Positions 1-10,108 of a stretch of 60,608 bases of DNA are shown one piece after another. A program made the position numbers and the translations under genes. The notes under the pieces are model-generated. The model was given only the letters and a program-made list of their open reading frames with translations. It made no database searches and was not told where the DNA came from. The stretch's first letter is position 1, and each line of letters opens with the position of its first letter. The stretch comes from Nemertoderma westbladi (lineage: Eukaryota > Xenacoelomorpha > Nemertodermatida > Nemertodermatidae), in contig JAUCBJ010001688.1 in the NCBI GenBank assembly GCA_032718475.1, positions 1 through 60,608 of the forward strand, in the 5' to 3' direction.

Positions 1-136
1 TTAGCAACCCTTACAATTTAGTAATAGCACGCTCCTGATCCCCTTTACTTAACAGTAGAGCAGTCTTTGTGTCTTATTGGTTAGGCGGGAACTTATTAGG
101 TTGGCAGAGAAGTATACCAGTATTTGTCTGTTCAAC

Positions 137-174
137 AGTTCTGCTGTTAGTATAGAGGTCGCGGTTGTTTATCA
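137..174. repeat. 38-nt exact repeat at a rearrangement edge
   Basis: These 38 nt recur exactly and in the same orientation at 40660-40697. Here the repeat ends where homology to BEL/Pao pol begins (about 175). At the other site it is followed by unrelated sequence. It is probably a scrap of another repeat that abuts the pol fragment. Its family is not recognised. Confidence 0.8.
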
Positions 175-873
175 CTCTGGGTATGGAATAATCCTCTAGC
201 GAAGATAATTCTGCCTCCCAGGTTTTCCATAAGTCCACTTGGTCTGATGAGATCGGCTCGTCCCATGTTAGTCCATCCTTCCAAATACTGCGCATATAAA
301 TTCTGGCTTGCAGTATTATTGGACTGATGAATCCTAATGGATCGAACAATCGACTCAATTTTGATAAGCAGGACCTCTTTGTCAGAGTGTTTTCTTGACT
401 GTCCAGTCTCACCTTCACTCGAAAGTTGTCCGTGTTTGGGTCCCAAAAGAGCCCCAACACCTTGGTCGTCGGTAGTGGTTCGAACTCTAGGTCAATGTCA
501 CCACCTCCACGCTCGGTCGTTCCGAATGAGTCTACCAATTCGGCACTGTTTGAGGCAAATTTGGTGAGGTTAAAACCTCCGCCCGCTAAGCAGTCCTGTA
601 ATTGATGTGCTACTGTTATAGCACGTTCTACTGTGTCACAACTCTGTAAACCATCGTCTACGTAAAAGTCACGTTCTACGATATTAATTATCTCTGGGTC
701 ATACATGTGTTTCTGATCCCTAGCGGCTTGCTTTAGGGCGTACATCGTACAGTTTGGGCTGTCCCTGGCACTGAAAACGCGAACTTGCATTTGGTAAGTC
801 GCCGGTGGTAGACTTAAGTCTCCTTCCGGGTACCAGAGGAACCTCAAACTGTCTCTGTCTCGCTCTAACGCTG
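175..873 (-). pseudogene. BEL/Pao reverse transcriptase-RNase H fragment
   Basis: The minus strand encodes about 233 residues nearly identical to residues 1768-2000 of the full-length element at 15097-21396. This includes the FYVDDGL catalytic box of the reverse transcriptase and the LSKLSRLFDPLGF connector typical of BEL/Pao. Only scattered substitutions separate the copies (for example VFSARD against VFGARD). Homology stops at about 175, after the IPRV residues, and at about 872, where the sequence runs straight into a LINE. It has no start, protease or integrase, so it is a decapitated internal fragment. The open frame continues artificially to 74 and 877 through the flanks. Confidence 0.9.
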
Positions 874-2351
874 CCAAAGTACAAGATTATGTACTGGCTG
901 GTCCTCACGGCGAAAGCAATGTCCTGCAAAGCGGAGGCGATTTTGTTCTAGTGTCAAGCTTGGGGGAACCAATGAGACACCTCCAATGTTATATAGTGTC
1001 TGGTTGGAGATGTGTGCATTGTACTTGACACAATGAACCCGGCGTAGCATTCATGTGAATGTGCCATCCAGAGATTTGGTGTCCTCAGCATGGACTCCCA
1101 TAGAGGAGTACTGGAACTACTGCTGCTCTAAATAACCGGACCTTAAGTTTCCGATTAATTCTCGGTGACTTCCAAATCCTGGAAAGCCTATTCAAGGCTG
1201 CCCATGCCTTTCCCTTACGTATTCGAAGGTCCTCACCTGACTTCCGGATCCATGATCCCAGGTAACAGAAGTCATCCACATGCTCAAGCATACCACCATC
1301 TTTTGATCTTATGCTCATCCGATCAGTGACTTGCTGAGGACTTTCAAAGTTAACTGTCAAAATTTTGGTCTTTCTGGAGTTAATAAAAAGACCAACACTA
1401 GAAGCAGCATGTTCTAATGAGCTGAGGAGCCGTTGGGCTCCCTCTAGTGATTCTGAGAGTACTCCTAAGTCATCAGCAAAGTCTAGATCAGTTAGGTACT
1501 TGGCAGGATTTCCTCGACTTCTGGAGCCAGTAGGTGGAGTTATCATCACCCCATCATCATTGTGACGATCTAAAGACATGCGTAGAACATAGTCAACAAC
1601 AATTATGAACAAGAATGGTGCAAGTGTGTCTCCCTGGAGGACGCCCCATAACACTTCAAATGGTTCTGTGTCACCGTCAACAGTAGACACAAATGTTGTC
1701 GAACCATCGTATACTGATCTGATTGCTGCAATAATTTCATCAGGAATCCCTTATAATGAAAGTATGCTGAACATACATGAGCGAGAGACTGAATCAAAGG
1801 CCTTGAAGAAGTCAACAAAGATAACAGCCAGATGCCTGTCTTTCTTTTTTGATAACTCTTCAATTATCCTTCTAAGTGCCAAAATGGGCTCCATGGTCCC
1901 ACGACCTTTACGGAACCCATTCTGATTTCCACGGCAGTCTCTCAATGGGATCCCTGATGCGATTTAATATAATTCTATTGTATAGCTTTGCAGCAATCGA
2001 GATCAATGAGATTCCCCGAAAAGAACCATAGAGTGTTAGGTTGCCCTTCTTGGGAACTGGTACCAACTTATTTGTTTTCATTTCTTGTGGGATTCTTGTT
2101 GTACGGTACATGTATACTATGATGGGATAGATGAGCTTTAAACACTCAGGTATTTTAAAGACCTCAGGGGGGACACCATCTACTCCACTGGCACGATTGG
2201 TCTTAATGCTCTTTGCAGCAGCCTTCACTTCTGCAAAGGAGATATCACCAATGGGAATATCTGGGAGTACAGACTCAGACACTTTTACTTCTATAAAGTT
2301 ATCAGGCAAGTCGGCAGACCAGACCGGCAGACCAGTACCGATGGCCGTCAC
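873..2351 (-). pseudogene. LINE reverse transcriptase, copy A (broken)
   Basis: Reading the minus strand from 2351 downward gives a non-LTR reverse transcriptase. The order is a finger region with PKKG and FRGISL, then VDFFKAFDSV, then LQGDTLAPFLF, then the catalytic FADDLG, and a C-terminal region with LLYGS and LRFAGHCFRRED. It is broken by a frameshift near 1945, an in-frame TAA near 1752 (copy B has a tyrosine codon there) and a frameshift near 1060-1085 where about 11 nt are missing relative to copy B. The 3' end stops at 873, fused to a BEL/Pao fragment. The clade (RTE-like or CR1-like) cannot be fixed by eye. Confidence 0.9.
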
Positions 2352-2522
2352 TGGTACAGTTGTGCAGTCGTGGTCATCTATTAACAGTCTTCTGTAACAT
2401 CAACACCAAATAACAGTCTGTTAATCGAATAAATGTGTTACTTTTAAGTGTCCAGTGTTGTGCTGGTGCAACGACCGCCTAAAACTTTAACAAATTACCT
2501 GATGATGACCTGATGAATAACT

Positions 2523-2850
2523 GATATTGCGTCACTAGGGCTGATGCCCAAAGAAATCTGTAAACCGGAAGTAAAGAAGTTTTGGCTTCATAGACCAGAC
2601 TTTCTACAACGATCGTCACTTCAATGTCCATCGTTGTTTGACGCTGCTTCCAAAAGTATTCCTAAGGAGGCCGTGATAAAAACAAACTCCACTGTGGAAT
2701 CAAAGGCAAAAGGCTAAGGTAAGCAAAAAACCGGTCGTTCCGCCAGACTGTCCACCAGATTTTCCACCAGTCTTTCCACCAGATTTTCCACCAGAAACCT
2801 CGCCGTATACGTCTCAAGACGTGTCACTGCACATTTCGCTGGATGTTCCG
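2523..2850 (+). pseudogene. Diverged BEL/Pao RNase H-integrase linker fragment
   Basis: The first 64 codons, to a TAA at 2715, match the start of the second reading frame of the full-length element (around 21504-21650). Shared landmarks are DIAS, a methionine-proline pair, CKPE and FLQ. Divergence is much greater than for the fragment at 175-873, so it comes from a different, older family. The sequence after the stop keeps a proline/serine-rich repetitive look, with several CCACCAG repeats. No intact protein is possible. Confidence 0.65.
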
Positions 2851-2879
2851 CGAGATGTTTCTCTTCATGTGTAAAGAAC

Positions 2880-3113
2880 TTGTCCAGTTGGCTAAGGAAT
2901 GGTCGAGGGCTGAAGTTTGGAATTCCTATGATTTGGAGGGAGCAACAAAATCATGTCACTGATTGCTACTTCTGCATGGTTCCTCTCATAGCTGGTCACA
3001 ACAAGAAAACCAAGAAATCTCTTGTGTATCCAAAAGTTCCGTCTGCGATACTTCCAGTAGAGCACTGTGACCAGATTCCAGTGCCAGTTCCTATTAGTAT
3101 CAGTTCCTATTAA
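2880..3113 (+). pseudogene. Fragment of an invertebrate uncharacterised protein (DCYFC motif)
   Basis: About 70 residues read WREQQNH, TDCYFCMVPL, then YPKVPSAILPVEH and a proline/valine tail. I recognise this W-R-E ... DCYFC ... YP-PSA pattern from many uncharacterised, often multicopy, invertebrate proteins; the function is not known. There is no credible ATG start, and the frame closes at 3113. It is probably one exon or a retro-copied scrap. The family call rests on memory of the motif, not on a search. Confidence 0.45.
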
Positions 3114-3339
3114 GGAAACTGACGATTCAACAACTGGAACTGACGTCGTTTATCATATTAATTGTATATTTTTAGGTTCATTGTCATTGTCAAAGTAATA
3201 TAATATAATATAAAATGTAAAATAATTTGTTCTAATAATTAAGGACCTCATAACAGGAAAAATATATCAGCCCAATAATTGGTAAGCAGAATATTACCGT
3301 GTCTGATTGTGGCCACTTAATTTCAGATTTTTTATATTT

Positions 3340-3556
3340 GTCACCTGGGTGACAATTATTTATCACCCGGGTGACAATTATTTGTCACCCGGGTGACAAT
3401 TATTTGTCACCCGGGTGACAATTATTTATCACCCGGGTGACAATTATTTATCACCCGGGTGACAATTATTTATCACCCGGGTGACAATTATTTATCACCC
3501 GGGTGACAATTATTTGTCACCCGGGTGACAATTATTTATCACCCGAGTGACAATTC
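3340..3556. repeat. 22-bp palindromic minisatellite
   Basis: About ten head-to-tail copies of a 22-bp unit are present. Each contains the 14-bp perfect palindrome GTCACCCGGGTGAC or ATCACCCGGGTGAC, followed by AATTATTT. The first and last copies are degenerate. Every unit can form a cruciform or hairpin. No open reading frame is supported across it. Confidence 0.95.
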
Positions 3557-3787
3557 TGCAAAGGGTGGAAACTGTATACTTTATACTGTAGTTCATGGTA
3601 CCGGTACATCCTATGTAAATACGTAATGTGGGGCTGGGCGATATAGGTGTAAGGTGTATATACTGTAATATTTTCAATACAGTACAGTACGTCATATGCT
3701 ACTTATCTTGCTGTTCTACACTGCCCTACTGTAGGCTACATAGGAATTGCAGAAATATATGTATGCTATGATAGTAGTAGTATCAGT

Positions 3788-4228
3788 ATGTCGATTAGAC
3801 TCCCAAAATCTCGAACCCAAGGCCGCATTCGGCATGGAAGGCGTGCACTATTGTCAGAATTGAGATGCCAAATAACATCGCGAGTAGAAGATATAAATTC
3901 GGAAATGTCTGATGGCAGCTCAGATGATATCGTTAACTCACAATCAATCGCAACAGCCCGCTCCAATAGATTACAATCTACTGCTACAGGTTCGACTATT
4001 ACAGCACCCATATCATCTTCTTTAAGAGTGGGACGTGGACGTCCTATGACAACGACTAATACTGTTGTTGTCAAAGTGAAAGTACTCCAAGGGAATGATT
4101 CTGTTTTGGTTCGAAAACCACTTGGAGAAACAAATGCAATAAAAATTCCGCTACCAATGGATGCTGATATTAACGACGCTGTAAGTGTAGTTGTTGGAAA
4201 GCTTTTCGGGGGAAGAAAATTTCAATAA
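3788..4228 (+). CDS. Hypothetical 146-residue protein
   Basis: An open frame starts at ATG 3788 and ends at 4228. The N-terminus is basic (many Arg). The middle is rich in Ser and Asp, and the last 50 residues (VVVKVKVLQGNDSVLV onward) resemble a beta-rich domain. I do not recognise a family. An overlapping opposite-strand frame (3766-4074) is shorter and looks like a shadow. An AATAAA at 4257 lies just downstream. It could be an exon of a transposon gene, since it sits among repeats. Confidence 0.35.
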   Translation: MSIRLPKSRTQGRIRHGRRALLSELRCQITSRVEDINSEMSDGSSDDIVNSQSIATARSNRLQSTATGSTITAPISSSLRVGRGRPMTTTNTVVVKVKVLQGNDSVLVRKPLGETNAIKIPLPMDADINDAVSVVVGKLFGGRKFQ

Positions 4229-4376
4229 ATCCCTTGATGCTTTGGGCTTTCCGGGTAATAAAGATTCCTATGTTATCCATTTCGGAAATATGAGTGGTAA
4301 TTCTTTGGCGGCTTATAAAACGCTTCGAGAATAATATGTTGTGGATAAATGTGTATTAACAGACAGATCAATTATT

Positions 4377-4560
4377 CTGCACAACTACAGTACAAAAATA
4401 CGATTTGGTAACTGCACAACTACAGAACAAAAATACGATTTGGTAAATGTGCACAATTACAGTACAAAAATACGATTTAGTAAATCTGCACAACTACAGT
4501 ATAGAAATACTATTTAGTAAATCTGCACAACTACAGTACAAAAATACGATCTAGTAAGTT
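4377..4560. repeat. Minisatellite, about 37-bp unit, five copies
   Basis: Five tandem copies of a unit containing CTGCACAACTACAGTACAAA and ATACGATTTGGTAA are seen, with lengths drifting by a few bases between copies. It directly follows the hypothetical frame at 3788-4228 and precedes two hairpins. Confidence 0.9.
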
Positions 4561-4563
4561 TGC

Positions 4564-4647
4564 CTTATCGGGCAGGCCCGATAAGCATAGCCTATTCATT
4601 ATTTAGTTGATCAAGAGTGGGTTGGTTCAGCCCCGTCAACTAAATAA
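4564..4647. repeat. Two adjacent inverted repeats
   Basis: Positions 4564-4573 and 4576-4585 form a perfect 10-bp stem (CTTATCGGGC / GCCCGATAAG) with a 2-nt loop. Positions 4599-4610 and 4636-4647 form a 12-bp stem (TTATTTAGTTGA / TCAACTAAATAA). They may be the end structure of a small DNA transposon or the start of a LINE leader. I see no target duplication. Confidence 0.7.
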
Positions 4648-4650
4648 GTC

Positions 4651-5080
4651 ATTGGGGGCTATAGCGCCTAGGGCACCATTGAAGGCAAAGGCTTGATACT
4701 CATCTGCATTAGAGATGATACAAGCCCCGCCCTGTCTATACTGGATGCTCCTCTACCAGTGTTAGGTAACCTAACCCAGGAGGCACACTTGGTTCAGGGT
4801 GTAACAAATGGACCCCTACAGTCGGCAGCAGGGCTGTAGGCCATGAATAGGCGGAAGGTAATCAACCAATGGCTAGACATGCTGACAAGGTCGGCGGAAG
4901 GTAATCAACCAACGGCAACCTACTGCGAAGACGCTTGTAGGAGTTGCGACCACAAGCGGTTTACTCCCGCAACTGAAAGATATGAGTATGAGAACCCTCC
5001 AGGAGAAATACCAGCTCGGTCGTCGCCCGGGTCAACAAGGACCGCGTCCCTCAGTGGTACACCAGGCTGGGGTCGATAAA
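4651..5080 (+). other. Gene-poor stretch, possibly a LINE 5' leader
   Basis: This stretch is relatively GC-rich and contains a 20-nt sequence repeated about 43 bp apart (around 4851 and 4894). A 78-codon frame (4843-5079) has no recognisable domain. The base composition and CTACAGTCGGCAGCAGGGC-type sequence recall 5' leaders of invertebrate LINEs, but I cannot prove it. It stops abruptly at the piggyBac remnant. Confidence 0.25.
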
Positions 5081-5084
5081 TTGG

Positions 5085-6060
5085 CTACTGGAACATACCA
5101 GAATATATCAAAAATCCAATGAATCCAGTTAACTCTTCCAGTGTAAATGGAGTAAAGGCAGGTGAGTTCCACAAACCCTCTTCATTTGAGTACTTCAGAA
5201 CCACCGACATCAATGCAACATTGAACAACAACTGGAATGCATGTATTGGTTCTACAATATTCAAATCTCGAACATGTCGGGGCAATCCTGAAAAAAATAA
5301 AATAAAACAAATTTAGACAATAGGCTACTGCTACTGGTAGCCAACAAGTAGGGCATACCTAAATAACTTAAAATTAAAATTATTTGGATTGGATAGATCT
5401 TATAGATCTACAGATCTAGATAGCCTCAACTGATATTATCTGTCAGGCTAGACATCTATAGCCACATCGATCGGGTACAGGCTATATCAGTATATGGTAT
5501 GCCCACCACAGCTCATACAAACAAACTACTACAGCCTACTACTACCTACTACAGTACCGGTACTACAACAAACCGGCAAACAAACCTGAAGATGAACGGC
5601 AAATATTTATCTCACGAGTCTTTCCTGTGGTTGGAGCCTTACTGGCCCACAAATCAGTCACCACAACTTTCTTATTTACAAGTTTGTGAAAGACGCCAGA
5701 AGGTACATGTAGAGGCGGTATTGGTACCGGTACATCATGTGGTTGAGCTGATTCACCATCGGTACTGGTACCAGCATGACCAGTTGCAGTTGTAAGTGTT
5801 GTACCGGTAGGCAAATCCACAGAATCATCTCCAGATCCAGATGATGATTGAGATTCTACATTATCAGCTTCTGAATTCGACCATTGAAGCCCATCTTCAA
5901 CATCAGAAAGGCAACCTTCCTCCTCAGACTCACTTTCGAAATCGGGCCTATCAAAGAATAGATCTTGACGGGGTATGCGAGTTCTCCTTGGATATTCCTT
6001 GCGCGATGGGGTATCGTCCAAACGAGACGGCCTGAATCCTTCATTTTTAACCATGAACAA
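5085..6060 (-). pseudogene. piggyBac-like transposase, N-terminal two exons
   Basis: Exon 1 (6060 down to 5586) encodes an acidic N-terminus, rich in Glu, Asp and Ser, as is usual before a piggyBac (DDE_Tnp_1_7) catalytic domain. Exon 2 (5287 down to 5085) continues with a segment ending in LEELTGFIGFLIYSGM, typical of the start of that domain. The 298-nt gap is bounded by CAG/GTTTGT and TTTCAG/GATTG, and joining the two exons keeps one reading frame (phase 1), so I read it as a real intron. The catalytic aspartates and the rest of the protein are missing beyond 5085, so it is a truncated relic. Confidence 0.65.
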
Positions 6061-6255
6061 AACGACAGGCAGTGACAGGACAGGTCAATGCAGGTTGAAC
6101 GTGAACACACTGTACAGGTACTGGTACAGACTGCTGACTGGCCTATGTAGAGTACGGGTACTGCTGTACGGTATACAGGTATAGTGTATATATGTATGCA
6201 CAAGGCCTACTAGAGAACCTTAGGCCTTGGTATAGCAGTACTGCAGTAGCATACT

Positions 6256-6780
6256 CGCTTAGTAGTGTGATTAATTTAACACCCGCCACACCCCACCCGC
6301 ACTAAGTACTGTGGTTAATTTAACACCTGTCCCACCCAACCCGCGCTTAGTACTATGGTTAATTTAACACCTGTCCCACACAACCCGCGATTAGTACTGT
6401 GGTCGATTTAACACCTTCCCCATCCCACCCGCGCTTAGTATTGTGGTTAATTTAACACCCCCCCCCCCCCCCCCCTCCCGCGCTTAGTACTGTGGTTGAT
6501 TTACACCTGCCCACCCCACCCGCGCTTGTTACTATGGTTGATCTACCACCCCCCACCTGCGCTTAGTAGTGTGGTTAATTTAACACCTGCCCCACCCCAC
6601 CCGCACTATGTACTGTGGTTAATTTAACACACGTCCCACCCTACCCGCGCTTTGTAGTGTGGTTAATTTAACACCTTCCCCACACCCACCCGCGCTTAGT
6701 ATTGTGGCTGATTTACCACCTTTCCCACCCACCCCCTTGTGGTCGATTTAACACCCGCCCCACGCCATCTGCGCTTATTA
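6256..6780. repeat. Minisatellite, about 45-bp unit, about 12 copies
   Basis: Tandem units contain GCGCTTAGTACTGTGG, TTAATTTAACACC and a C-rich CCCCACCCCACCC part. One copy has expanded into an uninterrupted C run (6458-6475). Copies vary by substitutions and by 1-10 nt length changes. Confidence 0.95.
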
Positions 6781-6934
6781 CTACACACTATTCAATGAAT
6801 TTATAAAATACATAAATAAAATACATATTTATATTCTCCTCTTGAATAACTCTCTGTTATAAGTATTACATAACTTACTACTAGAAGTTATAAACTATAA
6901 TAACCGACATTTTATTACTAGATTCTCAGTCCAC

Positions 6935-7060
6935 GGCTTCCATTTCCGAATATGTTGCACGAAGGGATTCCACCAACCCGCTGACAGCTGTGTGTGTAAT
7001 TTATGTGGTGAGGCCGCCCCGCTATATCACCTCATCGCCTGTTCCAGAAATACGAAACCG
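6935..7060 (+). pseudogene. Zinc-binding C-terminal scrap of a LINE-type protein
   Basis: One frame reads CNLCGEAAPLYHLIAC, a C-x2-C-x8-H-x4-C pattern like the zf-RVT region found at the end of some non-LTR retrotransposon proteins. The frame is open for only about 60 codons on either side. A chance match is possible. Confidence 0.3.
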
Positions 7061-7264
7061 CAACTGCCTGGGCTTCATTATAAATCCACTACACAAATTT
7101 ATAACTCTTTTATTTGATGGTTTTTATATTTATTTTATCATTTTGTGCTAATAATTTTAATGCAATTGTGTACAGTAGTCGGTGCCAAACTTTGGCTTAA
7201 TAAATAAATATTATAACTTATTACTAGAAGTTATAAAGTTTAATCTAATATTTAATATTTTCAG

Positions 7265-9131
7265 AGATGTGATATGCGGTCTCACCTTTCATATATTGCA
7301 CAAAGATCGCGATGCATCGGAGCGATTTTTCAGAATGGGAATTCGAACCGGAGCCACTATTAGATTAGAGGAACTGGAATTCCAGTCCTCAACGAGGGGT
7401 GTTGGCATTTATAGCACTGATTGCCCTGTCCAAGTCTTCCGACAACCCCTCCAGACATTTACGGAACTGTACTTCAACTCGCCAGTGCTATCCGGATTTG
7501 CCATTTTTATGGAACACTTAGATTTGCAATCTGTAAGTATTTATTTATTATATAATCTAACCATTCATATTATGGGGGTGGAAGGAGATATACCGTTTTT
7601 TGACAACCTTTTAGATTTATAATTCTCAAATTATCATAATTTTTAGGGTTTTGTATTTATTTTGTAATATACGTAGGTACCCAATGTGATATTCTACATT
7701 ACAGGTCAGAATTTTTTTTTTTCGTTATTTAATATTAGTTAATACTATTTAAAAATTAAAGAATCTTGCTTGGTCTTAAAACCCTAAGGCTTTTACAGTT
7801 TTGAATTTAATCACCTTAAATTTATTTAATATGATAGATGAGGGATGGCATTACAAACTATCGCGCTAATTTTGATGAAAATAAACCTTCTCCTCTATAA
7901 GGCGCCTCAAATTTATACTGAACTAAATTTATACTTAGTATTATTATAAATAGTATTAACTAAATATTTCAAAAAGTTATACGTTGTTCAAAAATTTGTG
8001 CAGGGTTACTATGTAAGCACCCACATGAATTTTCAGACTTATTGCTCAAATATTTTACATGTGGTAGGTTTTTTAAAAAACATTTAAAGATAATAGACAT
8101 TGCAATTTTTACATAAATAGTAATTTCAATAGGTTTTTCTACATGAATTCCTTATAAGTTAAAAAGTAAAACAGGTATTAAATAGCGGTTTTCTGATTTA
8201 ATTTTGCATTATAATAGAAAATAGATCATAAAAAGAATTTCGAAACATTACCAAAATAACCCCCCCCCCCCCCCCCCCCATAAAACATTTACATTTACAG
8301 AGTTTATTTGATTTTTTAAAAAGCAACCGATAAATTATTGCTGAACTTAATGTTCTACAACATTTGGTTTATTTAACGAAGGAATATGTATCTTCAAATG
8401 TATATGAATATTAATATTAAATAAATAATAATTAAAAAGCAATGCATAAGTTTCTCAGTATCGGACGCAATGCTGCATTATTATGTTGTATAAAATTATT
8501 TTTTCTACTTGAGTTATAATGATAATTATTAAATTTTAAGATAACAATGATATCCTCCTGCAAAGGAGCGATTTGCGACGGGGTTTCGGGCCCGTATGCG
8601 AACTGTAGCTGTTACGATTCTAAGCTTTCTTTCACTTCGATATGGACTATAAAAGCTAAAGTAACTATACTGGGATCTATTGATAAGGAGGGGGAAGTTG
8701 TTCAACCGCATCCGTTTAAATCTAAATCCTTTACATTATTATTTTCCAACGAGTTTGCACTAACCGTAAGTTTATTATATTTTTTTAATAATTATTTACA
8801 ATGTTTAATATCTTATAATAAATATGTTTGATATAAATTTAAATTAATTGTATCGTATTTCTGAACAAAGTGTTTTCAGAAAAGATATGTAATTAATTTA
8901 ATATTATTTAGACCCGGAATCAGCCATTTCCTAACGTTGATCTGAGAAGACACATCCGTGAGCAATTAAGATGATACGAGGCTGAAGGAAATGGCTGGGA
9001 TGTGACGGGGTGGTGGAAGTCGGCAGCTCAGGCAGAAAAAAGTGAGGGAGAAAAGGAGTGGGAACCTGCCCGGCTCCATGTAACATCAATAACGCCCACT
9101 AATATACAATATCGATTTCGGCAAATACAAG
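7265..9131 (+). CDS. Spliced OB-fold-like gene, three exons (probably broken)
   Basis: Exon A (7265-7532) follows TTTTCAG and ends at GTAAGT. Exon B (8541-8765) follows TTTTAAG and ends at GTAAGT. Exon C (8912-9131) follows TTATTTAG and ends before GTATAT. A and B join in phase 0. Exon A has a GATIRLEELEF segment reminiscent of OB-fold single-strand DNA-binding proteins. Exon B has paired cysteines (CSC) and FKSKSFTLLF, reminiscent of an RPA-type fold. A minus-strand paralogue at 35998-37245 keeps the same exon borders and key residues. Exon C has an in-frame TGA at 8972-8974 with open frame on both sides, so this copy may be a pseudogene. The OB-fold assignment is inference. Confidence 0.55.
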
Positions 9132-9929
9132 GTATATAAATTTACTATTAACAAAACAGGAGAATATTTAATTTATCCTTTTTTAAAATAATATTTTTTA
9201 AAATTGTATAATTTATTGTTTTGGTTACATCTACCCGAATCAGTTGTTAGGACTGGACAGGAACTGGGGGAGTATCCACTCGGACATATCTGCTAACATA
9301 TGGGGCACTGTCGCTGTTAGCCTGCTGCGAAAAACTCGTTGGTGATGGATAAATTACATCTGCAGGATCTGCATCATATAAGTACATTGGTGCCATATCA
9401 ACTAGGTTACTAGAACGAAGATTGAAAAACCTAACTTTCAATTTCTTTAGGTTAAACATTAATTTTAATTCAAAATATTGCAGAATATCTAATTGCGAAT
9501 AATGTAGGCCAACCGCAACAAAATCATGGGTCGCAATTGTCCGGGTCGCAATTGTCCGGACACTGTGGCACGGTAATGCTCAACCTTTTCGGATACAGAC
9601 AACACAGCCATAAGATTCAAAAAATTACATTCTGTATAGAAATTGAAGTAATTGGTCAACATCTAACGTGACAAAATCATAAAAAATGGACATGCTATTC
9701 ATTGGCTTCCTATATGGATTACGGGACATTTCAGATGGCAGTATATAAATATAATATTGCTTGTCCACAGTACCCTCTAAAAGTTGCAGACAGGATCTCG
9801 AAAGGGTTAATTTTATAATGAACTTATGTTTAATATTTTCAGACGCAACTACAGATGATCTACCATTGATGACTTACCATGCTGCCACCACTATCTCCAC
9901 CCAAACCACCACCATTGGCACCCAAACCA
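9132..9929. other. AT-rich stretch without a supported gene
   Basis: Mostly AT-rich. A 70-codon minus-strand frame (9247-9459) shows no recognisable domain. A 16-bp direct duplication (GGTCGCAATTGTCCGG) lies at about 9529-9561. A TTTTCAG before 9842 could be a splice acceptor, but no exon is convincing. Confidence 0.4.
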
Positions 9930-10107
9930 TCGAGACGAGGGTGGAAGCAGTCACTCCCTACTTACAAGATTTATTGACCCAGTTTATATGGCCCAGTTGG
10001 AGAAGAATCGGTACTACCTTTCTTCCATTATAGACATTGTGCGATTTCTTAAGGTAAATGGTCTCCCCTTGCGCGGTGATAAGGAAGATAACATAAGACA
10101 ATGTATA
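9930..10107 (+). pseudogene. hAT-like (DUF4371/ZMYM1-type) transposase fragment
   Basis: One frame reads FIDPVYMAQLEKNRYYLSSI, then a hydrophobic stretch ending in RFLKVNGLPLRGDKED. The N-R-x-Y-L ... FL ... G-L-P-L-R-G-x-x-E pattern is characteristic of the DUF4371 part of hAT transposases and their ZMYM1-like relatives. The frame is cut off at about 10107 by the 3' tail of LINE copy B, leaving about 55 codons. No RNase H-fold catalytic region is present. Confidence 0.7.
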
Positions 10108-10108
10108 A

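Noticed and set aside
3340-3556. CRISPR array
   Set aside because: The 22-bp units are contiguous with no unique spacers, and the context is eukaryotic.
6256-6780. CRISPR-like repeat-spacer array
   Set aside because: The units are full-length tandem copies with gradual drift, a minisatellite.
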